DNA of 64,000 bases from an uncultured Clostridia bacterium (GTDB taxonomy: Bacteria; Bacillota; Clostridia; TANB77; CAG-508). A program made the translations under genes and the position numbers. Below, piece by piece: positions 16,770 through 24,326 of this stretch. The notes beneath the pieces were generated by a model. It was not told where the DNA came from and did no database searches. It saw only the letters and a program-made list of their open reading frames with translations. The DNA is taken from NCBI GenBank assembly GCA_944392805.1, contig CALXXZ010000002.1, positions 105,637-169,636 on the forward strand, given 5' to 3'. Positions within the stretch are counted from its first letter, which is position 1, and each line of letters begins with the position of its first letter.

Positions 16770-17621
16770 CTATTTTTCCCCCTTTATATATATTAACATG
16801 ATGTCTTCTATTGTTGGCTTATCTATTATTTGTATGTCATATTTTCTTCTAAATTCATTTTTGTTTTCTACTAATATTTCATATTCATATCTGTTCTTTT
16901 TATATTTTAAATAATCTGCTTTATTTATTTTTTTGAATTCTTGTTCAGAACATTTTACTATTCCATATCTATCTAATAATTCATCTTTTGTTTTTGTTAA
17001 TACTATTTCACCATTATTTATAAATGTTATATAATCTGCTATATGTTCTAAGTCTGATGTTATATGACTTGATACCAATATTGCATGTTCTTCATCTTGT
17101 ATAAAGTCTTGAAATATGTCTAATATTTCATTTCTTGCAACTGGGTCTAGTCCTGATGTTGGTTCATCTAGTATTAATAATTTTGGATGATGTGATAATG
17201 CTACTGCTATTTTTAATTTCATTTTCATTCCACTTGAATAGTCTTTTGATATTTTGTTTTTTGGTAATTTAAATTCTTCTATATATTTGAAATATAGTTT
17301 TTCATCCCAGTTTTGATAAAAGTTTTTCATTATTTTGTTTATGTCCATCGGATTTAAATATTCTGATAAAAAACTATCATCTAAAACTACTCCTATATCT
17401 TGTTTTATTTTCTTTTCTTCTTTTTTATTGTCTAGTCCAAATATTTTTATTTCTCCACTATCTGTGTTTATTATGTTTAATATTGCTTTTATTGTTGTTG
17501 TTTTTCCTGCTCCATTTTCTCCTATTAATCCCATTATCATTCCTTTTGGTAATGATAAATTTACATTTTTTAATTGAAAGTCTTTATACTTTTTGTTTAA
17601 GTTTTTTACTTCTAGTATCAT
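16770..17621 (-). CDS. ABC transporter ATP-binding protein (YtrB-like)
   Basis: I choose ATG 17621 because GAGGAGG lies 9 bases before it; this gives 283 residues starting MILEVKNLNKKYK. A longer reading from 17639 would overlap gntR and place the ribosome site inside the gene. Walker A is GENGAGKTT, the signature DYSSGMKMKL, Walker B LLILDEPTSGLD and the switch region SSHITSD. It follows the GntR stop by one base and precedes the permease, as in ytrA-ytrB operons. Confidence 0.92.
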   Translation of the reverse strand: MILEVKNLNKKYKDFQLKNVNLSLPKGMIMGLIGENGAGKTTTIKAILNIINTDSGEIKIFGLDNKKEEKKIKQDIGVVLDDSFLSEYLNPMDINKIMKNFYQNWDEKLYFKYIEEFKLPKNKISKDYSSGMKMKLKIAVALSHHPKLLILDEPTSGLDPVARNEILDIFQDFIQDEEHAILVSSHITSDLEHIADYITFINNGEIVLTKTKDELLDRYGIVKCSEQEFKKINKADYLKYKKNRYEYEILVENKNEFRRKYDIQIIDKPTIEDIMLIYIKGEK

Positions 17622-17622
17622 T

Positions 17623-18003
17623 TTAATTTTCCTCCTCATATAAAATTTCTATTATATTTTGTATTTCTTGTTTTGATATATTACTTATTTTTGCTATTGA
17701 TACTGCTGTATCTATTAAGTTTTCTATTTTTTGAAGTTGCTCTTCTCTTATTAGTTCTATATTTTTGTTTGCTACATATGTTCCTTTTCCTGGTATTGTT
17801 TCTACATATCCTTCTTTTTCTAATTCTTCATATGCACTTTTTGTTGTTATTACACTTATTCTTAAGTCTTTTGCTAAGCTTCTTATTGATGGCAGTAGTT
17901 CACCAGTTTTTAATTCATTTGATACAATTTTGTTTTTTATCTGTTCTTTGATTTGCTCATATATTGGTGTATTACTTGAATTACTTATTATTATATTCAT
18001 CAA
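17623..18003 (-). CDS. GntR family repressor, YtrA subfamily
   Basis: 126 residues: a winged-helix domain (about 8-75; IYEQIKEQIKNKIVSNELKTGELLPSIRSLAKDLRISVITT is represented by the landmarks GELLPSIRSLA and YEELEKEGYVET) followed by a short YtrA-type dimerisation tail instead of a large effector domain. Such proteins repress their own operon, which carries an ABC exporter. The promoter and a palindromic operator are visible directly upstream (18023-18063). The gene heads the operon with 16770-17621 and 16097-16768. Confidence 0.92.
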   Translation of the reverse strand: MMNIIISNSSNTPIYEQIKEQIKNKIVSNELKTGELLPSIRSLAKDLRISVITTKSAYEELEKEGYVETIPGKGTYVANKNIELIREEQLQKIENLIDTAVSIAKISNISKQEIQNIIEILYEEEN

Positions 18004-18022
18004 AATTTTCTCCTTTTTTATT

Positions 18023-18045
18023 CTGTATATATACAGTATATACAG
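18023..18045. promoter_or_regulatory. Palindromic operator candidate for the GntR/YtrA repressor
   Basis: CTGTATATATACAG (18023-18036) is a perfect 14-bp palindrome, and a third TACAG half-site follows at 18041-18045. It overlaps the -10 box and the expected transcription start of the GntR operon, the usual place for autorepression. Confidence 0.7.
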
Positions 18046-18063
18046 TTAATATAAATTTGTCAA
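18035..18063 (-). promoter_or_regulatory. Promoter of the GntR-ABC operon
   Basis: Minus strand: perfect TTGACA (18063-18058), a 17-base spacer and TATACT (18040-18035). It is followed by the palindromic operator and an AAGGAG site before ATG 18003. Confidence 0.85.
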
Positions 18064-18089
18064 TACTTTTTTGAAAAAATTATTTTTAA

Positions 18090-18125
18090 ACAAAAAAAAT
18101 TAGAGTAACTCGTTTGAATTACTCT
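18090..18125 (-). terminator. Terminator of the XRE regulator gene
   Basis: On the minus strand AGAGTAATTC pairs with GAGTTACTCT (18116-18125 and 18102-18111) around AAAC, followed by AATTTTTTTTG. It lies 50 bases after the stop of 18175-18573. Confidence 0.88.
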
Positions 18126-18174
18126 ATACTACTTGTAATTTGAGGGCTACTAATTAAATATCTAGTCCTATCTC

Positions 18175-18573
18175 TCATTGTTTATCATTTTTATTTTTTA
18201 GTAAATAAATTGCTAGACAACTCATTCCTATTCCTAACATAGTAATAGCATTATTCATATCAATTTGTTTCAATATAGAAGTAACTATTATGCAAATTCC
18301 CATTGCTAATCCGATGCCAATCAATACTATATTAACAATTTCATCAATTTTATTATCTTCCTTTTTAGATTGAGCATTTAACAACTCTTCTACTGTTATG
18401 CCTAAAAGTTCTGCTAATTTTGGAATAGAATTAACATCAGGACAAGATAAATTTCTTTCCCACTTTGACACAGCTTTATCTGTTACATTCATTTTTTCTG
18501 CTAAATCATTTTGTGTCATTCCTTTTTCTTTTCTTAAAGAACTTATCATTTCTCCGATACTTTTATTTGACAT
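18175..18573 (-). CDS. Membrane-tethered XRE family transcriptional regulator
   Basis: 132 residues. Residues about 7-62 are a Cro/C1 helix-turn-helix (ISSLRKEKGMTQNDLAEKMN, then VSKWERNLSCPDV, ending in LAELLGITVEELLN). Residues about 78-98 and 106-124 are two membrane segments, so DNA binding occurs at the inner membrane surface. The class occurs widely in Clostridia, often sensing the envelope. A promoter and an inverted-repeat operator lie upstream, suggesting autoregulation. Confidence 0.9.
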   Translation of the reverse strand: MSNKSIGEMISSLRKEKGMTQNDLAEKMNVTDKAVSKWERNLSCPDVNSIPKLAELLGITVEELLNAQSKKEDNKIDEIVNIVLIGIGLAMGICIIVTSILKQIDMNNAITMLGIGMSCLAIYLLKNKNDKQ

Positions 18574-18597
18574 ATAAATCCCTCCTTTGTTAATTCT

Positions 18598-18626
18598 ATT
18601 GTAATATTGCTTTTTTAAAAACTCAA
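18598..18626 (-). promoter_or_regulatory. Promoter of the XRE regulator
   Basis: Minus strand: TTGAGT (18626-18621), 17-base spacer, TACAAT (18603-18598), with AAAGGAGG just before the ATG. Confidence 0.75.
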
Positions 18627-18645
18627 CCGATAGTTAGTTTACTTT

Positions 18646-18664
18646 ACTAAACCTTTAGTTTAGT
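18646..18664. promoter_or_regulatory. Inverted-repeat operator candidate upstream of the XRE gene
   Basis: ACTAAAC (18646-18652) and GTTTAGT (18658-18664) are perfect inverted repeats around 5 bases, placed just upstream of the -35 box. More copies of AGTTTA/TTTAGTTT flank it (18634-18672). Position suits a site for the XRE protein itself. Confidence 0.6.
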
Positions 18665-18704
18665 TTTAGTTTATTACACAACTTACTATTTTTATATGTT
18701 TCAG

Positions 18705-18756
18705 AATATCATAAATGAGAGTAATTATCAATATAACTACTCCCATTAAAATTTGT
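18705..18756. repeat. 52-bp repeat, copy A (3' side of tatD)
   Basis: 44 of 52 bases match 21921-21972 in the same orientation, beginning AATATCATAAA and ending CATTAAAATTTGT. This copy contains a hairpin (GAGTAATTAT / ATAACTACTC) that may terminate tatD. The two copies bracket tatD and the GNAT-ASCH-recombinase block. Confidence 0.75.
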
Positions 18757-18764
18757 CTCTTAGA

Positions 18765-19550
18765 TTATTTATCAAAATAATCCTTTATTCCATATACTCT
18801 ATATGCATTTTGAGTTGTATATTTTATAACATCCTCTTCTAATAGACCTTTTATTTCTGATATTTTTTTGACAATATAATTTAAGTATAGTGAATTGTTT
18901 CTTGAATGTTTTTCGAATGGTTCAGGTGGCAAAACTGGACTATCTGTTTCTATAACAATTTTATCAATAGGGGTTATTTTAACTGTTTCTTGTATATCTT
19001 TATATCTTGTCACAGGTCCTCCTATTCCTAAATAATAACCCATATCGATAAACTTCTTTGACATTTCTGGTGTTCCAGAATAGCAATGCATTATCCCTGT
19101 TTTTTTAACTCTATATTCTTTTAATATTTTTTCTACATCTTCGTGTGATTCTCTCGAATGTATAATTATTGGTAAATCATATTTATTAGCTAATTTTATT
19201 TGTTCAATAAAATACTTTTTCTGCAATTCTATAGGATAATTAAAATGATAATCCAAACCAGTTTCTCCAATTGCAACTAACTTTGACTCCTTATTTTTTA
19301 ATTCGTTTTTTACTATTTGTTCAATTAAATTCACTGAAATTTCTTTTTCTACTTCCATAGGATGTATTCCTAATGAATAATACATATATGAATATTTATT
19401 GGCATATTCTATAACTTTGTTAGCTGATTCTATATTTATACCTATATTTACAAGTCCACAAATTGTTTCCTTAAATTTATCAAATAATTCTTCTCTATCT
19501 TTATCAAATTCTTTCCAATCATAGTGAGCATGAGTATCAAAATATGACAT
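18765..19550 (-). CDS. tatD: TatD family metal-dependent hydrolase
   Basis: 261 residues, TIM-barrel amidohydrolase fold. Metal ligands are visible: FDTHAHYD (residues 4-11), GETGLDYHF (about 95-103), IIHSRESHEDV, MHCYSGT and ETDSPVLPP. Family members are Mg-dependent 3'-5' exonucleases; the physiological role is uncertain. Start ATG 19550 follows GGGGGAAG. Base composition is like the host chromosome, unlike the genes just upstream. Confidence 0.93.
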   Translation of the reverse strand: MSYFDTHAHYDWKEFDKDREELFDKFKETICGLVNIGINIESANKVIEYANKYSYMYYSLGIHPMEVEKEISVNLIEQIVKNELKNKESKLVAIGETGLDYHFNYPIELQKKYFIEQIKLANKYDLPIIIHSRESHEDVEKILKEYRVKKTGIMHCYSGTPEMSKKFIDMGYYLGIGGPVTRYKDIQETVKITPIDKIVIETDSPVLPPEPFEKHSRNNSLYLNYIVKKISEIKGLLEEDVIKYTTQNAYRVYGIKDYFDK

Positions 19551-19593
19551 ATTATCTTCCCCCTTTTTCGTTTATATTATAATTCTAAATTTT

Positions 19594-19626
19594 GAAAAAG
19601 GCAAGATGTCATTTGACACCTTGCCT
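19594..19626 (-). terminator. Terminator of the GNAT gene
   Basis: On the minus strand AGGCAAGGTGTCA pairs with TGACATCTTGCCT (19614-19626 and 19599-19611) with one wobble, followed by TTTTTC. It ends the recombinase-ASCH-GNAT run. Confidence 0.92.
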
Positions 19627-19635
19627 CATTACATA

Positions 19636-20154
19636 TCAGTTCTTAGAAAAGCCCGGATAGAGTTGTTCTGCTAAATCAAGCATCTCATCAAAATTTCTTC
19701 TATGCCACAGATCATACACAGCAACCCAGTTACTCTGTTTCTCTATGTTGTGATAATTCTGACCAATCACATCAAAATGCAGTGACTCAAACATATGAAC
19801 CACAATCTTGTTGTGAATACGGGTTTGGATATATGCATAGTCATATTTCTGTGCTTTAAGTTCTTCCAGAACTTGCAACAAAGCTTCCTTAGCATATCCT
19901 CTTTTCTGACAATTGGGAAACACATAGATTCCATTAATCTTGGCACATTTAGCCGTTGAAAAATGAATCATCATGTATCCTACTGTTTCTCCATCGTCGT
20001 TGAGTTCATAAATAACTCTTGTTCCATCTTTGAATGTTGCTTCGTTCTTCTGAATCCATGTTGAGTAATATGGATACTCTCCTATAAATTCTTCAGTCAA
20101 ACTCCGCAATCCCTCTTGAATTCTTTCAGTTTCTTTCAGCTGTATGATTTTCAT
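19636..20154 (-). CDS. GNAT family N-acetyltransferase (accessory cargo)
   Basis: 172 residues. The acetyl-CoA-binding segment is INGIYVFPNCQKRGYAKEALL (landmark QKRGYAKEAL, about 103-112, the R/Q-x-x-G-x-A/G motif); the C-terminal half has the fold's MFESLHFDVIGQ. The acceptor substrate is unknown. A hand count of 60 bases inside the gene gives about 40% G+C against about 27% in neighbouring genes, which suggests recent acquisition. ATG 20154 follows AAAGGAG and lies 18 bases after the ASCH gene. Confidence 0.88.
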   Translation of the reverse strand: MKIIQLKETERIQEGLRSLTEEFIGEYPYYSTWIQKNEATFKDGTRVIYELNDDGETVGYMMIHFSTAKCAKINGIYVFPNCQKRGYAKEALLQVLEELKAQKYDYAYIQTRIHNKIVVHMFESLHFDVIGQNYHNIEKQSNWVAVYDLWHRRNFDEMLDLAEQLYPGFSKN

Positions 20155-20172
20155 CTTGCATGCTCCTTTCTG

Positions 20173-20574
20173 TTATTCGTCAGCATCATAATTCCAAATG
20201 TTCAAATGTCCTTTTGCAGGAATTGGTTCATCAAGAACTTCTACATCTTCCAAAATCCAAGCATATCTTCCTAAGCTATATTCTCCGCATAAGAATTCTT
20301 GCTTGTCTTTCTGAATTCTGTCCAAAAATTCCTGATCCATATATACACAATCTACCAATTTGCATTTGCATATAATGTTACCATATCCCATAGGAACATT
20401 AGGAATTAACTTCAGTAGTTCAATTGTGTGTTCATCACTCCTTTTGATTTTTTTGCTACTTGCATGGATATAAAGTTCACCCCTATAAGATGTTTTCCAA
20501 CTTCTTGTTTCGATGACCTTTTTGCCCTCTTTGATAAGAGTTGCCCATGGTTCAATTAAGCTTAATACCTTCAT
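20173..20574 (-). CDS. ASCH domain protein (accessory cargo)
   Basis: I place the start at ATG 20574 (MKVLSLIEPWATLIKEG), which follows AAAGGTG; the frame is open for 31 further codons upstream but these have no family similarity. The 133 residues form one ASCH domain, a PUA-like beta-barrel that binds RNA or nucleosides (KVIETRSWKTSYRGELYIHASSK region; landmarks ETRSWKT and GELYIHAS). Some ASCH proteins hydrolyse N4-acetylcytidine. The gene shares the raised G+C of the next gene (about 38% in a 60-base count). It lies between a recombinase and a GNAT gene. Confidence 0.88.
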   Translation of the reverse strand: MKVLSLIEPWATLIKEGKKVIETRSWKTSYRGELYIHASSKKIKRSDEHTIELLKLIPNVPMGYGNIICKCKLVDCVYMDQEFLDRIQKDKQEFLCGEYSLGRYAWILEDVEVLDEPIPAKGHLNIWNYDADE

Positions 20575-20694
20575 ACTTTCTGACACCTTTCTAATTGATA
20601 TGCATTTCTTACATGGAAAGAACTTCCATATTTGTATTATACTATATAATTCTTTTAAATTCAACATTTACATAATATTTTTATAATAATCATA

Positions 20695-21690
20695 CTATGT
20701 TATATATTTTCTATGAGAATTTTTTACATTATTTTGATTTACCATAGCATATTCCATTGTTGTATCTATTTTTATATGTCCTAATAATTTTTGTACTTGC
20801 TCTATTGGCATACCTTTATCAATAGCCATAGTAGCCATTGTTCTTCTAAATTTATGTGGATGTACTTTATTTATATTTGCTTCTTTTCCTAAATTTCTGA
20901 TAATAATTTCAATTCCTGATATTCCTAATCTGTTATATGGTTTTATTAATGATACAAATAATGCTTCATTATCATCTGTTCTAGTCTCCAAATATTTTTC
21001 TATGTACATTTTACTTTTGGCACTAAAATATACTTCTCTTTCAGTATTTCCTTTTCCTAAAACTATACAACTTCTTTCTTGAAAATCCATATCAGAAATA
21101 TTTAATCTAGTTAGTTCTCCTACTCTCATACCAGTAGATATTAATAGTTCTAATATTGCTAAATCTCTTACATTTGAACAAGTATCTCTTAGTTTTTCCA
21201 AATTTTCATCAGTTAAAGTTTCTTTAACTCTTTTGGTGGTCTTTACTTTGTGTATTCTTCTAACAGGACTTTTTACAATATAATCTTCATTTTCTAACCA
21301 AGCAAAGAAACTTGATAATGTTCTTCTGATATTGTCTATTGTTACCATTCCTGCTTTAGAACTATTTTTGTAATCAGCTAAATAATCTCTTAATATTTCA
21401 GTAGTAATTTCTTCAATTGGTAAGTTTACTTTTTCTAACATTTTAGTTATATTATCCTTGTAGTAATTTAAAGTTCTTATTGAACATCCTTCAATTTCTT
21501 TTGAAGAAATAAATTTATTTAATAATTCTTCATTATTGTGTTGTATTGCTTCTCTTTGGCTTTGCTCTAATATTTCTATTTGGTAATTTAAACATATTTC
21601 TGTTAGTATTTCTTTTAACATTTTTCTTTGGTTATTGTCTAAAAAGTTTTCAGTCTTATCAATTACTTTTTCTACAAATAACTCTCTCAA
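20695..21690 (-). CDS. Tyrosine recombinase/integrase
   Basis: Start TTG 21690 is chosen because AAGGAGGT lies 7 bases before it; this gives 331 residues. Residues about 60-150 are the SAM-like N-terminal core-binding domain. The catalytic domain has Arg189 (STGMRVGEL), Lys213 (GKGNTER), His279 and Arg282 (HPHKFRRT), His305 (LLGH) and the nucleophile Tyr314 (TTMEY), so it looks active. It resembles XerC/D-like recombinases of small mobile elements. Base composition is host-like. ASCH and GNAT genes follow on the same strand. Confidence 0.93.
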   Translation of the reverse strand: MRELFVEKVIDKTENFLDNNQRKMLKEILTEICLNYQIEILEQSQREAIQHNNEELLNKFISSKEIEGCSIRTLNYYKDNITKMLEKVNLPIEEITTEILRDYLADYKNSSKAGMVTIDNIRRTLSSFFAWLENEDYIVKSPVRRIHKVKTTKRVKETLTDENLEKLRDTCSNVRDLAILELLISTGMRVGELTRLNISDMDFQERSCIVLGKGNTEREVYFSAKSKMYIEKYLETRTDDNEALFVSLIKPYNRLGISGIEIIIRNLGKEANINKVHPHKFRRTMATMAIDKGMPIEQVQKLLGHIKIDTTMEYAMVNQNNVKNSHRKYIT

Positions 21691-21807
21691 ATAAATTACC
21701 TCCTTACACTTTAAAATATCGCAATATAGAACTACAACTATATTATACAATATTTTGCTTATTTTACATAATTCAAGAAGGTTATGAGAAATTTTACCTT
21801 ATTTTTA

Positions 21808-21839
21808 TTAAAAATGAGCATATCAAAATTAATATACTC
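21808..21839 (-). terminator. Terminator downstream of the 21972-22283 gene
   Basis: On the minus strand GAGTATATTA pairs with TGATATGCTC (21830-21839 and 21816-21825) around ATTT, with two wobble pairs, followed by ATTTTTA. It lies upstream of the recombinase gene. Confidence 0.7.
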
Positions 21840-21920
21840 ACTCTAAATCCTATACATTTATTTACTTTTTTTATTTAAATTTAAAAATACAACCTGCCCT
21901 ACAAATTTTTACTTGTTTTT

Positions 21921-21972
21921 AATATCATAAAACAGAGTAATTATAAATATAACAAGCATCATTAAAATTTGT
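21921..21972. repeat. 52-bp repeat, copy B
   Basis: Direct repeat of 18705-18756 (44/52 identical). Like copy A it sits immediately 3' of a minus-strand coding sequence. It marks the other side of the tatD-GNAT-ASCH-recombinase segment. Confidence 0.75.
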
Positions 21973-22283
21973 TATTCAATCCAAGAACTCAAAAGAAATT
22001 CGTTGAATAATTTAAATTTTCCACTAATTATTTTGTTTAATCGTATATCACTATCTTCCTCTTGTTGTTTTATATATTCATATTCAATAATATATCCTAT
22101 TCCATATATCCTTTTCTTTTGTAAATTACTTTCTACATTCACATCAATATCAATAGCTCCTAAATTAATTAGTGGATATACTCCAAAATTGTTGTTAAAT
22201 CTAATTAATTCAATTCCAACATATAGCACGTAACAAATAACAATTGTAACAAAAACAATTCCAATAATTTTTAATTTTTTCAT
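21972..22283 (-). CDS. Small membrane-anchored hypothetical protein
   Basis: 103 residues, not recognised. One N-terminal membrane segment (about 5-25) is followed by a short extracytoplasmic domain (INLGAIDIDVNVESN, then RIYGIGYIIEYEY). No Cys or lipobox is present. ATG 22283 follows GGGGGAAAC. It lies upstream of the recombinase block and downstream of the ABC/AI-2E pair. Function unknown. Confidence 0.6.
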   Translation of the reverse strand: MKKLKIIGIVFVTIVICYVLYVGIELIRFNNNFGVYPLINLGAIDIDVNVESNLQKKRIYGIGYIIEYEYIKQQEEDSDIRLNKIISGKFKLFNEFLLSSWIE

Positions 22284-22361
22284 AGTTTCCCCCTACCAAT
22301 CACTATTTGTCATTAAATATATATTAATACTATCAGTCATTTATAATTGATTCTTTTCCTA

Positions 22362-23084
22362 TTACTCTTCTGTTATCTCCAAGAACAACTCTTCTAATGA
22401 GCCATTTTCTTTAAATTTTTCTTTCATTTCATCTAGTGTTCCTACAAATACTAATTTTCCTTTATTTATTATTCCTACTCTATCACATAATTTTTCTGCA
22501 ACTTCTAATATGTGTGTTGAGAAAAATACTGTTTTTCCTGATTTCGCATGCTCTCTCATCATTTCTTTTAAGTCATAAGATGATTTAGGGTCTAGTCCTG
22601 TCATAGGCTCATCTAATATCCAATTTTTTGGTTCTGATAATAATGCACCACATATTACTATTTTTTGTCTCATTCCATGTGAATAACTTTGAATTGGATT
22701 ATTTAATTCATTATATATTTCAAATTTTTTTGTTAATTCTTCTATTTTTTCTTTTCTTTTTTCTGTTGATACTTCATAAACATCTGCCATAAAATTCAAG
22801 TATTCTATCCCTTTTAATTTCAAAAACATATCTGGATTATCTGGAACAAATCCAAAATTCTTTTTAGCTTCTAATGGATTATCAGTTATACTTTTTCCAT
22901 CTATTAGAACATCTCCTTCATCTGCATCTAGTATTCCTGTAATTATTTTTATTGTTGTTGTTTTTCCTGCTCCATTTGGTCCTAAAAATCCGAAAATTTC
23001 TCCATTTTTTATTTCTAAATCTAAGTTGTCAAGTGATTTTTTTCCTTTTACATATGATTTTGATACATTTTTGATTTCTATCAT
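22362..23084 (-). CDS. ABC transporter ATP-binding protein without adjacent permease
   Basis: The domain starts at MIEIKNVSKSYVKGKKS, ATG 23084 behind AGGAGAGG, giving 240 residues. Walker A is GPNGAGKTTT, the signature YSHGMRQKI, Walker B NWILDEPMTGLD and the switch STHIL. Its ATG overlaps the stop of the AI-2E-type permease by 4 bases, so it is translationally coupled to that gene. No ABC-2 permease is next to it, which is unusual for this ATPase class. Confidence 0.9.
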   Translation of the reverse strand: MIEIKNVSKSYVKGKKSLDNLDLEIKNGEIFGFLGPNGAGKTTTIKIITGILDADEGDVLIDGKSITDNPLEAKKNFGFVPDNPDMFLKLKGIEYLNFMADVYEVSTEKRKEKIEELTKKFEIYNELNNPIQSYSHGMRQKIVICGALLSEPKNWILDEPMTGLDPKSSYDLKEMMREHAKSGKTVFFSTHILEVAEKLCDRVGIINKGKLVFVGTLDEMKEKFKENGSLEELFLEITEE

Positions 23085-24175
23085 TTTTTTACCTCTCCTA
23101 ATTTTTGGTTTACATCTACTTTCAATATTGTATATAATACTGAAAATGTTGGTACTGCTACTAACATTCCTATTATTCCAAATAGACTTGCTCCTACACT
23201 TACTGCAACTAGTACCCATATTCCTGGTAATCCTATTGATGTTCCTACTACTCTAGGATATATTAAGTTTCCTTCTACTTGTTGTAATATTATTATAAAT
23301 ATTATAAATGTTATTACTTTCATAATATCTACAGAAGCTATTAATACTGCTCCTATTGCCGCTCCTATAAATGCTCCAACTATTGGTATTAGTGCTGTTA
23401 CTCCAATTAGCACTCCTATTTGCATAGCATAAGGTATTTGTAATATTAACATTCCTATTGTACATAAAACTCCTAAGATTACTGCTTCTAAACATTGTAT
23501 TGTTAAGAAATTTGCAAATGTATTTCTTGTTAATCTTGCTATTCCAAGTATTTTTCTTACTTTTTCTTTTTTTACATATGCAAATAATATTTTTGTGAAT
23601 TGTTTTTGTAATTTTTCTTTACTCATTAATATGTATATTGCAAATATTATTGCTATTACTGTTGTTGATATAGCACTTACAAAGTTTCCAACTATTGAGA
23701 TTGATGATGTTATAAATCCTGTTACTATATTTATTATTTCTTGATTTATTGATTCTTGATTTATATTTAAGTATTCCATTATACTATCTATCTGCCCACT
23801 TCCTAATGCATTTTTTATGTTCTCTGTGTATAGTGGTAATTGCTCAATTAACAGTTGCGCTATGTCTATTAATTTTGGTAATATTAAATTTATTATTAAT
23901 GTTACTATTAATATTATTATTATTATTGATAATATTAATGAGATTATTCTTGCTATTTTCTTTCTTTTTTTCTTTTTAGTTAATTTGTTTTCAAAAAATC
24001 TCATTGGGATATTTAATATAAATGCTATTATTCCACCTATTAAAAATGGTGATAATATTTTTATTATAGTATTTAAGAAGTTTCCTAATGTTCCTAAATT
24101 ATTTAACCCCCAATATACAACTATCGCAATTAGTATTATTTTTAACCATTTTCTTGTTTCTTCTTTTTCTTTCAT
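23081..24175 (-). CDS. AI-2E family transporter (TqsA/YtvI-like)
   Basis: 364 residues from ATG 24175, chosen because AAAGGGTGGGA lies 5 bases before it; an ATG at 24193 would start within that site. About eight membrane segments; the C-terminal signature GVLIGVTALIPIVGAFIGAAIG and LVAVSVGASLFGIIGMLVAVP (landmarks ALIPIVGAFIG and GIIGMLVAVP) defines the family. Members export autoinducer-2 or act as cation antiporters, so the substrate is open. It heads a two-gene unit with an ABC ATPase. Confidence 0.9.
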   Translation of the reverse strand: MKEKEETRKWLKIILIAIVVYWGLNNLGTLGNFLNTIIKILSPFLIGGIIAFILNIPMRFFENKLTKKKKRKKIARIISLILSIIIIILIVTLIINLILPKLIDIAQLLIEQLPLYTENIKNALGSGQIDSIMEYLNINQESINQEIINIVTGFITSSISIVGNFVSAISTTVIAIIFAIYILMSKEKLQKQFTKILFAYVKKEKVRKILGIARLTRNTFANFLTIQCLEAVILGVLCTIGMLILQIPYAMQIGVLIGVTALIPIVGAFIGAAIGAVLIASVDIMKVITFIIFIIILQQVEGNLIYPRVVGTSIGLPGIWVLVAVSVGASLFGIIGMLVAVPTFSVLYTILKVDVNQKLGEVKK

Positions 24176-24260
24176 ATCATCCCACCCTTTCACTTTTTTT
24201 GATTATATCACATAAATTAGTTTATTTCTATAGATTGAAGAAATTCATTTATAAAATTAA

Positions 24261-24302
24261 AACTATACAGCATTCTCTTATTTTTGAGAAATTTGTATAG
24301 TT
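24261..24302 (-). terminator. Terminator of the ZIP transporter gene
   Basis: AACTATACA (24261-24269) pairs with TGTATAGTT (24294-24302), and TTCTC/GAGAA pairs inside it. On the minus strand it follows the ZIP gene by 24 bases and is followed by a T-rich tract. Confidence 0.8.
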
Positions 24303-24326
24303 CTTTATTCTATATTTTAAAATTAT

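Noticed and set aside
19599-19626. attC-like recombination site of an integron at the end of the GNAT gene
   Set aside because: The structure is a simple stem with a U-run, which fits a terminator, and no second copy follows the ASCH gene.
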